Assembly: GCA_017560175.1 (NCBI GenBank)
Contig: JAFYOK010000088.1
Span: 1-7,987 of the forward strand
DNA: 7,987 nt
Source: Clostridia bacterium
GTDB taxonomy: Bacteria > Bacillota > Clostridia > Oscillospirales > Butyricicoccaceae
Reading direction: 5' to 3'
Shown here: positions 1-5,987 of the stretch, piece after piece
Layout of the letters: each line of letters opens with the position of its first letter
How positions within the stretch are numbered: position 1 is the stretch's first letter
Notes under the pieces: model-generated
Databases searched by the model: none
What the model saw: the letters and a program-made list of their open reading frames with translations, nothing else
What the model was told of the DNA's origin: nothing
Translations under genes and position numbers: made by a program

Positions 1-189
1 CTGCATGAGCATGCCCAGGCCGCCGCCATAGGGGTAGTCATCTGTACGGCCGTGCTTATCCAGCGTATAGTTGCGGATCTGATGGGCTGCGATCTCGATA
101 TGACCGGCATCACGGCCGCGGCCGATGATGCTGCCGCCCAGAACAGCTTCCACCATATCGGGGAACAGAGTCATGATATCAATCTTCAT
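1..189 (-). CDS. trmD: tRNA (guanine-N1-)-methyltransferase TrmD, N-terminal part (cut by window edge)
   Basis: TrmD transfers a methyl group from S-adenosylmethionine to G37 of tRNAs, next to the anticodon, which prevents +1 frameshifting. Only the first 63 codons are visible; the gene runs off the left edge. The residues seen fit the family: a MKIDIMTLFPDM start, IIGRGRDAG near residues 21-30, an IRNYTLDKHGRTDDYPYGGG stretch at 38-57 and a GLGM turn at 57-60. I chose the ATG at 189-187 because it supplies the usual MKIDI beta strand. It overlaps the end of rimM by 11 bases, so the stop of rimM (TGA, 181-179) lies inside the trmD start region, and translational coupling is likely. No clear Shine-Dalgarno is seen. 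A second in-frame ATG at 174 would remove the first strand and is less likely. trmD commonly follows rimM in bacteria, so the identification is firm even from this fragment. Confidence 0.95.
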   Translation of the reverse strand, partial: MKIDIMTLFPDMVEAVLGGSIIGRGRDAGHIEIAAHQIRNYTLDKHGRTDDYPYGGGLGMLMQ

Positions 190-694
190 CTTCGTCGACC
201 ATCCCTTCGATCGTTTCTACATAAACACATTCTTCTTCCAGATCCACGCCGCGGTCGAAAGCTTCAACCATGGGGATCATAACTTCCTTGCCGCTCTCGG
301 TGCGGATGACATAAACATCGCTGCCGGGGTAGCTCTCGATGCGGTCGAGGGTGCCGATGACCTGCTCGATGCGCTCGTCATAGACCTCAAAACCGTAGAT
401 ATCGCTGTAAAAATAATGGCCTTCACCCAGATCGACGGCCTCACGGCTGCTGGTCAGCACCTTGCCGCGCAGAGCTTCCGCCTTGTCCATATTGTCGATG
501 CCTTCCAGAGTCAGCAGGATCATACCCTTATGCTCACGGACAGCGACGATGTTATAGCTCTTCTTGCCGATGTCCAGGCTCTTGACCTGCTTGGACAGCT
601 TCTTGAACTCGACAAAAGGCATGACCTTCAGTTCGCCGCGCACACCGTGGGTATTGACGATCTCGCCCCACTCGATGATGTTGCTGTTTTCCAT
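179..694 (-). CDS. rimM: 16S rRNA processing protein RimM
   Basis: RimM is a ribosome-bound factor that assists late maturation of the 30S head and binds protein uS19. The product is 171 residues, normal for the family. The N-terminal RimM beta-barrel spans about residues 5-85, with the conserved GVRGELKV at 17-24 and ALRGKVL at 74-80. The C-terminal PRC barrel spans about 93-165, with the YFYSDIYGFEVYD signature at 94-106 and VMIPMVEAF at 138-146. The ATG at 694-692 has a GGAGAA ribosome site (706-701) six bases upstream. The protein ends in an acidic DEDED tail whose codons double as the start of trmD. In many Firmicutes rimM lies directly behind rpsP and khpA. Here those genes end at their own terminator about 3 kb upstream, and rimM has a separate promoter (751-779). 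Function is certain from sequence; separate transcription is inferred. Confidence 0.97.
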   Translation of the reverse strand: MENSNIIEWGEIVNTHGVRGELKVMPFVEFKKLSKQVKSLDIGKKSYNIVAVREHKGMILLTLEGIDNMDKAEALRGKVLTSSREAVDLGEGHYFYSDIYGFEVYDERIEQVIGTLDRIESYPGSDVYVIRTESGKEVMIPMVEAFDRGVDLEEECVYVETIEGMVDEDED

Positions 695-750
695 ATATCA
701 TTCTCCATATTTTTCAAGGATACACCGCTACACATAATAACGGATAATAT

Positions 751-779
751 AGTATAGCATATCTTTGCGCAAAATGCAA
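751..779 (-). promoter_or_regulatory. Extended -10 promoter for rimM-trmD with an embedded palindrome
   Basis: Read on the minus strand, TTGCAT (779-774) is followed after 17 bases by TATACT (756-751). TGC immediately precedes the -10, giving the TGn extended -10 element. The predicted start is about 50 bases before the rimM ATG. A perfect 10-base palindrome, TTTGCGCAAA (764-773), lies between the two boxes, where a repressor would block polymerase; an operator role is only a guess. The promoter explains how rimM and trmD are expressed although the upstream rpsP-khpA unit is terminated far away. Confidence 0.6.
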
Positions 780-837
780 AAAGAAAGAGGTTTCCGGAAA
801 AGGGATTGTGCCTGTAACGCACATATAGAGGTGACCA

Positions 838-1062
838 TTGGCCGACCACGGGATGGGAAACCCATCCCCTACATGATGTAACTGAAAACCACCGCCTGTA
901 GGGGACGGGTCACCCGTCCCGCAGTAGCAAACCTATATCGCAAGTTCATGTTAAACGATTGCAGGGGCGGTGGCTTGCCCCGCCCGAATGAATCGATTGC
1001 ACCTTTTGACAGTAAAAACAGATAGACATCGGCTTTCGGGAGCAGCAAGCTACTCCCCTACA
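838..1062. repeat. Cluster of four short GTAG-headed palindromes
   Basis: This is most of the gene-free stretch between rimM and the MATE gene (695-1158). I see no plausible gene in it. It holds four GC-rich palindromes that share the form TGTAGGGG, then arm, short loop, arm, then CCCG. They lie at 850-872 (minus), 898-920 (plus), 961-985 (plus, head GCAG instead of GTAG) and 1038-1061 (minus). The arms differ in sequence but keep complementarity: GGGATGGG/CCCATCCC, GGGACGGGT/ACCCGTCCC, GGGCGGTGGC/GCCCCGCCC and GGGAG-AGC/GCT-CTCCC. The first pair diverges and the last pair converges. A GTAG head on a GC-rich hairpin is the known form of REP sequences in other bacteria. Copies of such repeats are common in related gut Clostridia as I recall, but I could not search. 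Confidence 0.7.
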
Positions 1063-1118
1063 ATGCCTATATTAAGATTCGTTCTTTATCAATTACTTTC
1101 CCATCTCCATCTAAACAC

Positions 1119-1154
1119 CAAAAAAGGAGTCGCTGCAAATGCAGCGGCTCCTTT
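1119..1154 (-). terminator. Intrinsic terminator of the MATE gene
   Basis: On the minus strand a 14-base arm, AAAGGAGCCGCTGC (1154-1141), a four-base loop and the complementary arm ending in CTCCTTTTTT form a stem with a single internal mismatch and a T run. It starts five bases after the MATE stop codon. The opposite strand has a weaker T tract, so it serves mainly the MATE transcript. Confidence 0.85.
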
Positions 1155-1158
1155 AACT

Positions 1159-2514
1159 TTACATATGCTTGGCCAGCATATCTTTGTGGCACTTGCGCCA
1201 GAAGATACCCTGGATGATGCTGGTGACCGTCCAGCTGATGGGATAGCAGAGATAGATGACCGTCAATGTGCGGAACATGGGGAACACCGTAAAGATCCAC
1301 AGCAGACGTGTGCCGCAGATACCGACGATCTGGGCAATGGTGGGCAGCAGCGAGAAGCCCATACCGCGCATGGAACAGACAAAGACATCCAGTACACCAT
1401 TGAGGAAGAGCGGCAGGCAGACCCAGGTCAGACGGATCATGCCGACGGCGATGACCTCGGCATCGGTGGTATAGAATCTGAGCAGCGTATTGCCAAAGCC
1501 CCAGACCAGAAGGGCAACGCCCAATGCGCTGGCCACGGTCAGCACCATGGTCAGCTTGACGATCTCCTTGGCGCGTTCGTATCGGCCTGCACCGATGTTC
1601 TGGCTGGTGAAGGTCATGCAGGCCTGGATAAAGGCATCGAGGCCGATATAAACAAAACATTCCACATTGGCTGCGGCGCTGTTGCCTGCAACGATGGCCG
1701 ACGAGCCGAAGGAATTGATGCTGGACTGGATGACAACATTGCTCAGCGAGAAGACAATGCCCTGCAGACCGGCAGGTACACCGATCTTGACGATATTCCA
1801 CGCCATGGAGAAATCGATGCCCAGCTGGCGAATGTGCAGTTGGGTGGCATCGGTCTGGCGCATGAGAGCGGTACAGACCAGAGTCGCCGCCAGTGCCTGG
1901 GAAATGACGGTGGCAATGGCAACACCGGCAACGCTCAGATGAAGGAAGACAACAAAGACCACATTGAGCACCACGTTGGTCAGGCCGCTGATAAAGAGGA
2001 AATACAGCGGACGCTTGGTGTCGCCCTTGGCGCGCAGAATGGAGGCACCAAAGTTATAAATCAGACCAAAGAAGGTGCCGACAAAATAGATCTTCATGTA
2101 AAGGGCACTCATGTCGATGATATCTTCAGGTGTCGACATCATGGCAAGGAGCGGACGGGAAAGGAAGAAGCCCAGCAGCGCCAGAAACAGACCGCTGATG
2201 GCCGACATGGTGATGGCTGTATGAACGGCGGTGCGGACGTGTTTCTCCTCCCCTGCCCCCAGATAGCGGGCGATCAGGACATTACTGCCCATGCTCAGAC
2301 CATTGAAAATGGCGACCAGGAAAAAGCAGAGCGAGCCCGTCGCACCAACGGCAGCCAGCGCCTGCTGTCCTGCAAAGCGGCCAACGACAACGGTATCGGC
2401 AGCATTAAAGAGCATCTGCAGAAAATTGGTCAGCATAAGGGGTACGGCAAAGAGCCATATATTCTTTAAAAGGGGGCCATTGACCATATCAACGGTCTTT
2501 TTCTCATTCGGCAT
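1159..2514 (-). CDS. MATE family multidrug/cation-coupled efflux transporter
   Basis: An integral membrane exporter that uses a Na+ or H+ gradient to pump out organic cations, drugs or metabolites; the substrate cannot be read from sequence. The product is 451 residues, the usual size, with hydrophobic stretches consistent with the twelve helices of two MATE halves. Landmarks are GPLLKNIWLFAVPLMLTNFL at 13-32, ADTVVVGRF at 39-47, the loop SILRAKGDTKRP at 158-169, the second-half loop TSQNIGAGRYERAK at 303-316 and SMRGMG at 381-386. These resemble the DinF/MepA-type clade common in Clostridia. I chose the ATG at 2514 because GGTGG (2527-2523) lies eight bases upstream. A TTG at 2529 would add five residues without a ribosome site. 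A possible extended -10 promoter lies at 2550-2560. The gene sits with a GNAT gene between two halves of a normally continuous ribosomal operon, which suggests later insertion. Confidence 0.93.
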   Translation of the reverse strand: MPNEKKTVDMVNGPLLKNIWLFAVPLMLTNFLQMLFNAADTVVVGRFAGQQALAAVGATGSLCFFLVAIFNGLSMGSNVLIARYLGAGEEKHVRTAVHTAITMSAISGLFLALLGFFLSRPLLAMMSTPEDIIDMSALYMKIYFVGTFFGLIYNFGASILRAKGDTKRPLYFLFISGLTNVVLNVVFVVFLHLSVAGVAIATVISQALAATLVCTALMRQTDATQLHIRQLGIDFSMAWNIVKIGVPAGLQGIVFSLSNVVIQSSINSFGSSAIVAGNSAAANVECFVYIGLDAFIQACMTFTSQNIGAGRYERAKEIVKLTMVLTVASALGVALLVWGFGNTLLRFYTTDAEVIAVGMIRLTWVCLPLFLNGVLDVFVCSMRGMGFSLLPTIAQIVGICGTRLLWIFTVFPMFRTLTVIYLCYPISWTVTSIIQGIFWRKCHKDMLAKHM

Positions 2515-2549
2515 AAGCAGCGCCACCAATCGATTTTTTCTATAGATTC

Positions 2550-2560
2550 ATCATAGCACA
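2550..2560 (-). promoter_or_regulatory. Possible extended -10 promoter for the MATE gene
   Basis: On the minus strand TATGAT (2555-2550) is preceded by TGC, giving an extended -10 element about 36 bases before the chosen ATG. The hexamer 17 bases further upstream (TTTCGT) is a poor -35. Expression independent of the GNAT gene is plausible because a repeat element fills the space between them. Confidence 0.4.
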
Positions 2561-2628
2561 ATCGTAAACCAAACGAAATGGGTTTGCTATAAAAAATGCA
2601 GAAGCATAGGAAAGTCATGCGCCCTTCG

Positions 2629-2767
2629 CCTTCCCCTGGGGGAAGGTGGCTTGCGAAGCAAGACGGATGAGGGACTACTAACCTCTGACCCGCAGTAAAT
2701 CCAATACGGCCTAACGGCCGCCCTCATCAGTCATCCTCTCGGATGACAGCTTCCCCATAGGGGAAGC
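2629..2767. repeat. MITE-like four-hairpin inverted-repeat element
   Basis: About 139 bases with mirror architecture. The left end has an 8-bp hairpin (CCTTCCCC/GGGGAAGG, 2629-2646), then a 5-bp hairpin (CTTGC/GCAAG, 2650-2662), then GATGAGGG (2666-2673). A core of 47 bases follows. The right end has CCCTCATC (2721-2728), the exact complement of GATGAGGG, then a 6-bp hairpin (TCATCC/GGATGA, 2731-2746), then a 7-bp hairpin (CTTCCCC/GGGGAAG, 2750-2766). The outer ends form an imperfect terminal inverted repeat (GCCTTCCCC against GGCTTCCCC). No open reading frame of note is inside. Its form resembles a non-autonomous element or a mobile structured repeat. I recall similar GGGGAAGG...GATGAGGG repeats as frequent in Oscillospiraceae genomes, unverified here. 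It fills much of the gap between the MATE and GNAT genes (2515-2846). Confidence 0.75.
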
Positions 2768-2787
2768 CTTGTAATCAACATACCGTA

Positions 2788-2832
2788 ATTCTTCATTTTT
2801 CATGCGGCCGTGGTCGCGCTTCATTCTTCATT
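2788..2832. repeat. Short ATTCTTCATT direct repeat around a GC-rich core
   Basis: ATTCTTCATT occurs at 2788-2797 and again at 2823-2832, 35 bases apart, flanking a GC-rich imperfect palindrome (GCGGCC GTG GTCGCG, 2804-2818). On the minus strand the core contains CGACCACGG, which also occurs at 843-851 beside the first GTAG palindrome. It adjoins the four-hairpin element, so the two may travel together or be nested insertions. No coding capacity is seen. Confidence 0.5.
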
Positions 2833-2847
2833 ACAGCCGCAGGCTGT
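2833..2847 (-). terminator. Hairpin at the end of the GNAT gene, weak terminator candidate
   Basis: ACAGCC, loop GCA, GGCTGT form a perfect 6-bp stem that touches the GNAT stop codon. On the minus strand no T run follows, so it is more likely an mRNA 3' end stabiliser or part of the neighbouring repeat than an efficient terminator. Confidence 0.35.
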
Positions 2848-3617
2848 TATCGATTCATCTCATCAACAAAATCGGCTTTGCGTACCGTCAGCTCGACCCA
2901 CGCCGGACGGAAGCCGCTGCGGATGGCATTGCGCACCGAGCGGATATTGCTCCAGGCCGCACAGTAGAAAGGTACGATGCCCATTTCCAGAATACGGTGT
3001 GCCAGTGTGCTGGTCAGCGCCGAAGCCACACCCTGTCGGCGGTATTCGGGCAGAACATCGATGCCGATCTGCCACATGGTCTCGCAGTCATCGGACGCAC
3101 CGGCCATACCGATCAGTTTTCCATTGTCGTAAGCACCGACGGCGATGCGGTCATGCTCCTTGCGGTTCTCGCAGAGGGCATTGCTCCACTGGGGCAGATA
3201 GAGATCCCGGAAATCCTCAGGACCCATCCAGCGCAGCTCATAGGGACAGGACAGAACCTTCAGCTCGTTGACATCGGGCAGGAAGTATTCGGCCATAAAA
3301 CAGACCTTATAGCCCTTGGGCAATACGGCATCGTTGAGTGCCAGCAGATTGGGTGTCTCAAAGCAGGCATGGGAGGGATATTTTTCGATATAGCTGATGG
3401 TCTCCATGACCAGTTCTGGGCCGACCTGGGCCACGATGCCGCCGCCATAGGAGACCAGGTCACATTCAAAAGGCAGCTTGAGATAAACTCTGGCCTTGGG
3501 ATGGGGCTGGGAAAAGGTAACGAGATTGCCGTCGGACAGAAAATCCTCGGGGCTGCAGTTACAGTCGATGGCCGACTGCTGCAGAGCGATCTCTAAAATT
3601 TCACGGTTGGTCAGCAT
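2847..3617 (-). CDS. GNAT family N-acetyltransferase with N-terminal extension
   Basis: A putative acetyl-CoA-dependent acetyltransferase; the substrate is unknown. The product is 256 residues. The C-terminal half carries the GNAT fold: beta-rich IAVGAYDNGKLIGMAGAS at 158-175, WQIGIDVLPEYRRQGVASAL at 182-201 with the acetyl-CoA pyrophosphate-binding RRQGVA (193-198), and the final NIRSVRNAIRSGFRPAW at 224-240. The first 130 residues are not recognisable to me and include the odd GGGIVAQVGPELV at 58-70; they may be a degenerate second GNAT lobe or a substrate-binding domain. The ATG at 3617 has a perfect AAGGAGG site (3631-3625) seven bases upstream. Only about 20 bases separate this ATG from the khpA terminator, so there is no room for a promoter in between. 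Transcription probably comes from terminator read-through or a promoter inside khpA. It lies upstream of the MATE gene in the block that splits the ribosomal operon. Confidence 0.88.
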   Translation of the reverse strand: MLTNREILEIALQQSAIDCNCSPEDFLSDGNLVTFSQPHPKARVYLKLPFECDLVSYGGGIVAQVGPELVMETISYIEKYPSHACFETPNLLALNDAVLPKGYKVCFMAEYFLPDVNELKVLSCPYELRWMGPEDFRDLYLPQWSNALCENRKEHDRIAVGAYDNGKLIGMAGASDDCETMWQIGIDVLPEYRRQGVASALTSTLAHRILEMGIVPFYCAAWSNIRSVRNAIRSGFRPAWVELTVRKADFVDEMNR

Positions 3618-3638
3618 GATTTAACCTCCTTCAAAGAT

Positions 3639-3672
3639 AAAAAATACCCACCGACCGAAGTCGATGGGTATT
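3639..3672 (-). terminator. Strong intrinsic terminator of the ylxM-ffh-rpsP-khpA operon
   Basis: On the minus strand AATACCCATCGAC (3672-3660), loop TTCG, GTCGGTGGGTATT (3655-3643) form a 13-bp stem with one G-U pair. The TTCG loop is closed by C-G, the very stable UUCG tetraloop, and TTTTTT follows at once. It begins about five bases after the khpA stop and ends about eight bases before the ribosome site of the GNAT gene. Confidence 0.93.
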
Positions 3673-3676
3673 GATG

Positions 3677-3922
3677 TTAGTCAAGAATATCAACAAGTAC
3701 TTTCTTATGTTCCTTGAGACCTGCAGCCTTGAGGATCGCGCGGATCTCCTTGGCGATGCGGCCCTGTCTGCCGATAACCTTGCCCATATCGGACTCGGCT
3801 ACCTTCAGCTGGAGGGTGATTGTATCTTCCTTTTCAACACTCTCGATGGAGATGTCGGAAGGATTTTCAACCAGGTTCTCAACGATGTAGGAAAGAATAT
3901 CCTTCAGGTTGATGCTTTCCAT
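3677..3922 (-). CDS. khpA: KH-domain RNA-binding protein KhpA (YlqC)
   Basis: A small RNA-binding protein which in other Firmicutes pairs with KhpB (EloR/Jag) and influences cell division and elongation through mRNA binding. The product is 81 residues, normal length, and is one KH domain. The RNA-contacting GxxG loop is seen as IGRQGRIAKEI at 50-60 (G51, G54), with the hydrophobic strand ITLQLKVAESDMGKV before it. The ATG at 3922 lies three bases after the rpsP stop (TAA GCC ATG), so it is almost certainly translationally coupled; no good Shine-Dalgarno is present. The rpsP-khpA order is standard in Firmicutes. It is the last gene before the strong terminator, where rimM would more often follow. 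Confidence 0.95.
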   Translation of the reverse strand: MESINLKDILSYIVENLVENPSDISIESVEKEDTITLQLKVAESDMGKVIGRQGRIAKEIRAILKAAGLKEHKKVLVDILD

Positions 3923-3925
3923 GGC

Positions 3926-4165
3926 TTACAGAACACCGGCCTTTTTCAGTAATGCTCTGACAGTATCTGTGGGCTGAGCACCATCCTTGATCCACTGCTG
4001 AGCCTTCTCAGCGTCGACCTTCAGCTCATAGGGAGTTGTCAGGGGGTTATATGTGCCGATCTCCTCGATGAATCTACCATCTCTGGGGAAACGGGAATCA
4101 GCAACAACGATACGATAGAAAGGAGCCTTCTTAGCGCCCATTCTTCTCAGTCTGATCTTTACCAT
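3926..4165 (-). CDS. rpsP: 30S ribosomal protein bS16
   Basis: bS16 is a primary-binding protein of the small subunit that stabilises the 16S rRNA 5' domain. The product is 79 residues, full length. The family signature VKIRLRRMGAKKAPFYRIVV fills residues 2-21, followed by ADSRFPRDGRFIEEIGTYNP at 22-41. The C-terminal part contains QWIKDGAQPTDTVRALLKKAG. The ATG at 4165 has a GGAGGTG ribosome site (4180-4174) eight bases upstream. It lies 62 bases after ffh and three bases before khpA, in the usual SRP-ribosome operon order. No separate promoter is evident in the gap from ffh. Confidence 0.99.
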   Translation of the reverse strand: MVKIRLRRMGAKKAPFYRIVVADSRFPRDGRFIEEIGTYNPLTTPYELKVDAEKAQQWIKDGAQPTDTVRALLKKAGVL

Positions 4166-4227
4166 TTCTATTTCACCTCCAAATATTATTTCTGTCTATA
4201 ACAATTTTCATTGCTCACAAAGTTTGT

Positions 4228-5565
4228 TTAAAAGGGGAGCTTGAAACCGCCCTTTTTCTTGCCCATGCGCTTGCCCATACCGGCCATCTGCTTGATCATC
4301 TTCTGGGTCATTTCAAACTGCTTGAGCAGGCGGTTGATGTCTTCAACACGCTGACCGCAGCCGGCCGCGATTCTCTTCTTGCGGCTGAAGTTGAGCAGGT
4401 CGGGATTCTCGCGCTCCTGGGGAGTCATCGAAAGGATGATGGCCTCGGTTCTGGCCAGGGCCTTTTCGTCGATGGTGGCATCCTTGAGCTTGCCGCTCAT
4501 GCCGGGGATCATACCGGCGATCTCCTCCATCGAGCCCATGCCCTTCATCTGCTTCATCTGTTCGAGGAAGTCTTCCAGGTTGAGCTTACCCTTGCGCAGG
4601 CGGGTCTCCATATCCATGACCTTCTTTTCATCGAAGGACTGCTGGGCCTTTTCGATCAGCGACAGGACGTCGCCCATGCCCAGGATACGGGATGCCATAC
4701 GATCGGGGTGGAAAGGTTCGATCTGGTCGAGCTTTTCGCCCATACCGACGAACTTGATGGGCTTGCCGGTAACTGCCTTGATGGAGAGGGCTGCGCCGCC
4801 GCGGGCGTCACCGTCCAGCTTGGTGATCAGTACCGAGTCAATTCCCAGTGCCTCATCGAAGGCCGATGCCGCATTGACGGCGTCCTGGCCGGTCATGCCG
4901 TCGACGACAAGCATGATCTCGTGGGGCTTGACAGCTGCCTTGATGGCTTTCAGCTCATCCATCAGCTGTTCATCTATGTGAAGACGGCCGGCGGTGTCGA
5001 TCATCAGGACATCGTTGCCATGTCTTCTCGCGTGTTCATAGGCCGCCTTGGCGATCTCGATGGGGTTGCCCTGACCCTGTTCGAAAACGGGGATCTCGAG
5101 CTGGCCGCCAACGACCTTCAGCTGCTCGATCGCAGCGGGACGATATACGTCGCAAGCACAGAGCAGCGGTCTGCGGCTCTCGCGCTTTTTAAAGAAGCCT
5201 GCCAGCTTGGCGATGTTGGTCGTCTTACCGGCACCCTGCAGACCGACAAACATGATGACGGTAGGCGGGTTATTGGCCATACGGATACGGTTCTGGCTGC
5301 CGCCCATAAGGGAAGTCAGCTCTTCGTTGACGATCTTAATGACCTGCTGGGCGGGCGACAGGCTTTCCAGGATCTCTTCGCCGACAGCCTTTTCGCTGAC
5401 TCTGGCGACAAAGTCCTTTGCAACTTTGAAGTTTACGTCGGCCTCAAGCAGCGCCATGCGAATCTCTCGCATTGCCTCCTTGACGTCGGCCTCGGACAGT
5501 CTGCCCTTGGAACGCAGCTTTTTGAATACGCCCGACAGCTTATCCGAAAGGTTTTCAAATGCCAT
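4228..5565 (-). CDS. ffh: Signal recognition particle GTPase Ffh (SRP54)
   Basis: Ffh binds signal sequences of nascent membrane and exported proteins, together with the SRP RNA, and docks with FtsY at the membrane. The product is 445 residues, normal for the family. The N domain spans about 1-95. The G domain shows G1 GLQGAGKTT (108-116), DVYRPAA (139-145), G3 DTAGR (190-194), G4 TKLDGDARGG (248-257) and G5 GMGE (274-277). The M domain (about 300-445) is methionine-rich, contains the SRP-RNA-binding SRKKRIAAGCG (394-404) and ends in a basic GKRMGKKKGG tail. In the RNA-binding motif the usual final GSG reads GCG. The ATG at 5565 has GGAGGG (5576-5571) five bases upstream. It starts 14 bases after the ylxM stop, so the two are co-transcribed. 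I did not find the SRP RNA gene in the window. Confidence 0.99.
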   Translation of the reverse strand: MAFENLSDKLSGVFKKLRSKGRLSEADVKEAMREIRMALLEADVNFKVAKDFVARVSEKAVGEEILESLSPAQQVIKIVNEELTSLMGGSQNRIRMANNPPTVIMFVGLQGAGKTTNIAKLAGFFKKRESRRPLLCACDVYRPAAIEQLKVVGGQLEIPVFEQGQGNPIEIAKAAYEHARRHGNDVLMIDTAGRLHIDEQLMDELKAIKAAVKPHEIMLVVDGMTGQDAVNAASAFDEALGIDSVLITKLDGDARGGAALSIKAVTGKPIKFVGMGEKLDQIEPFHPDRMASRILGMGDVLSLIEKAQQSFDEKKVMDMETRLRKGKLNLEDFLEQMKQMKGMGSMEEIAGMIPGMSGKLKDATIDEKALARTEAIILSMTPQERENPDLLNFSRKKRIAAGCGQRVEDINRLLKQFEMTQKMIKQMAGMGKRMGKKKGGFKLPF

Positions 5566-5579
5566 GGGTTCCCTCCGGG

Positions 5580-5942
5580 TTATTTCAACAGTTCGTCGAT
5601 CATCTTGGTGATCGCCTCGACTCTTTTAGCGATCTCGTAGTTGCGCAGGTCGGAATTGACTCTTGCGATATAGCTCGCTTCCTCGCGGATCTTGTGGAGC
5701 TTATCTTCATATCCCGAATACTTACGTACCAGGCCGACCTTATCTTCGGTGTCACGCAGGATGGTCTCGGCGCGGATGATGGCGTCGCGGACGCCCTGGC
5801 GGGAGATCTCTGCATGCTCGGCGATTTCGGTCAGAGAGAGGTCCTCGTTGTAGTAGAGATCGAAAAGCTCTCTCTGCTTATCTGTCAGCAGATCGCCATA
5901 AAAGTCGAAGAGCATCGACATATGGAATGTATCGCTTTTCAT
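5580..5942 (-). CDS. ylxM: YlxM family SRP-associated helix-turn-helix protein (UPF0122)
   Basis: YlxM is a small protein of Gram-positive bacteria that, in streptococci, modulates SRP and FtsY GTPase activity; it is usually encoded next to ffh. The product is 120 residues, full length. A sigma-factor region-4-like helix-turn-helix is clear at 34-55 (DLSLTEIAEHAEISRQGVRD...), preceded by LLTDKQRELFDLYYNE at 18-33. The C-terminal half is a charged, helical segment. The ATG at 5942 has AAGGAG (5955-5950) seven bases upstream. It is the first gene of the SRP-ribosomal unit and sits behind a near-consensus promoter and a short leader hairpin. DNA binding is not established for the family despite the fold. 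Confidence 0.95.
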   Translation of the reverse strand: MKSDTFHMSMLFDFYGDLLTDKQRELFDLYYNEDLSLTEIAEHAEISRQGVRDAIIRAETILRDTEDKVGLVRKYSGYEDKLHKIREEASYIARVNSDLRNYEIAKRVEAITKMIDELLK

Positions 5943-5957
5943 GACCTTTCTCCTTTC

Positions 5958-5979
5958 TGTAAAGTGCCCTGCCTTTACA
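5958..5979 (-). promoter_or_regulatory. Leader hairpin in front of the ylxM ribosome site
   Basis: TGTAAAG (5979-5973, minus strand) pairs with CTTTACA (5964-5958) around an eight-base loop, only two bases before the AAGGAG site. The hairpin would sit near the 5' end of the mRNA and may stabilise it or tune access of the ribosome. It has no T run, so it is not a terminator. Confidence 0.45.
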
Positions 5980-5987
5980 ACGTGGTT

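Noticed and set aside
125..757. A 210-codon open frame on the plus strand opposite rimM
   Set aside because: rimM explains this region with full conserved motifs; the antisense translation resembles nothing known and runs into the rimM promoter.
838..1062. A CRISPR array
   Set aside because: The palindromes differ in sequence, orientation and spacing, and no cas gene is present.
970..2469. A 499-codon open frame on the plus strand opposite the MATE gene
   Set aside because: The translation is rich in His, Asp, Gly and Gln without any hydrophobic core or recognisable domain. It is the mirror of a GC-biased membrane-protein gene, and no ribosome site supports it.
2629..2767. A riboswitch or T-box leader for the MATE gene
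   Set aside because: The mirror symmetry and terminal inverted repeats fit a mobile repeat better, I recognise no riboswitch core motif, and the predicted MATE promoter lies downstream of it.
4708..5640. A 310-codon open frame on the plus strand opposite ffh
   Set aside because: ffh on the other strand is beyond doubt, and the antisense product shows no domain and no start signals.
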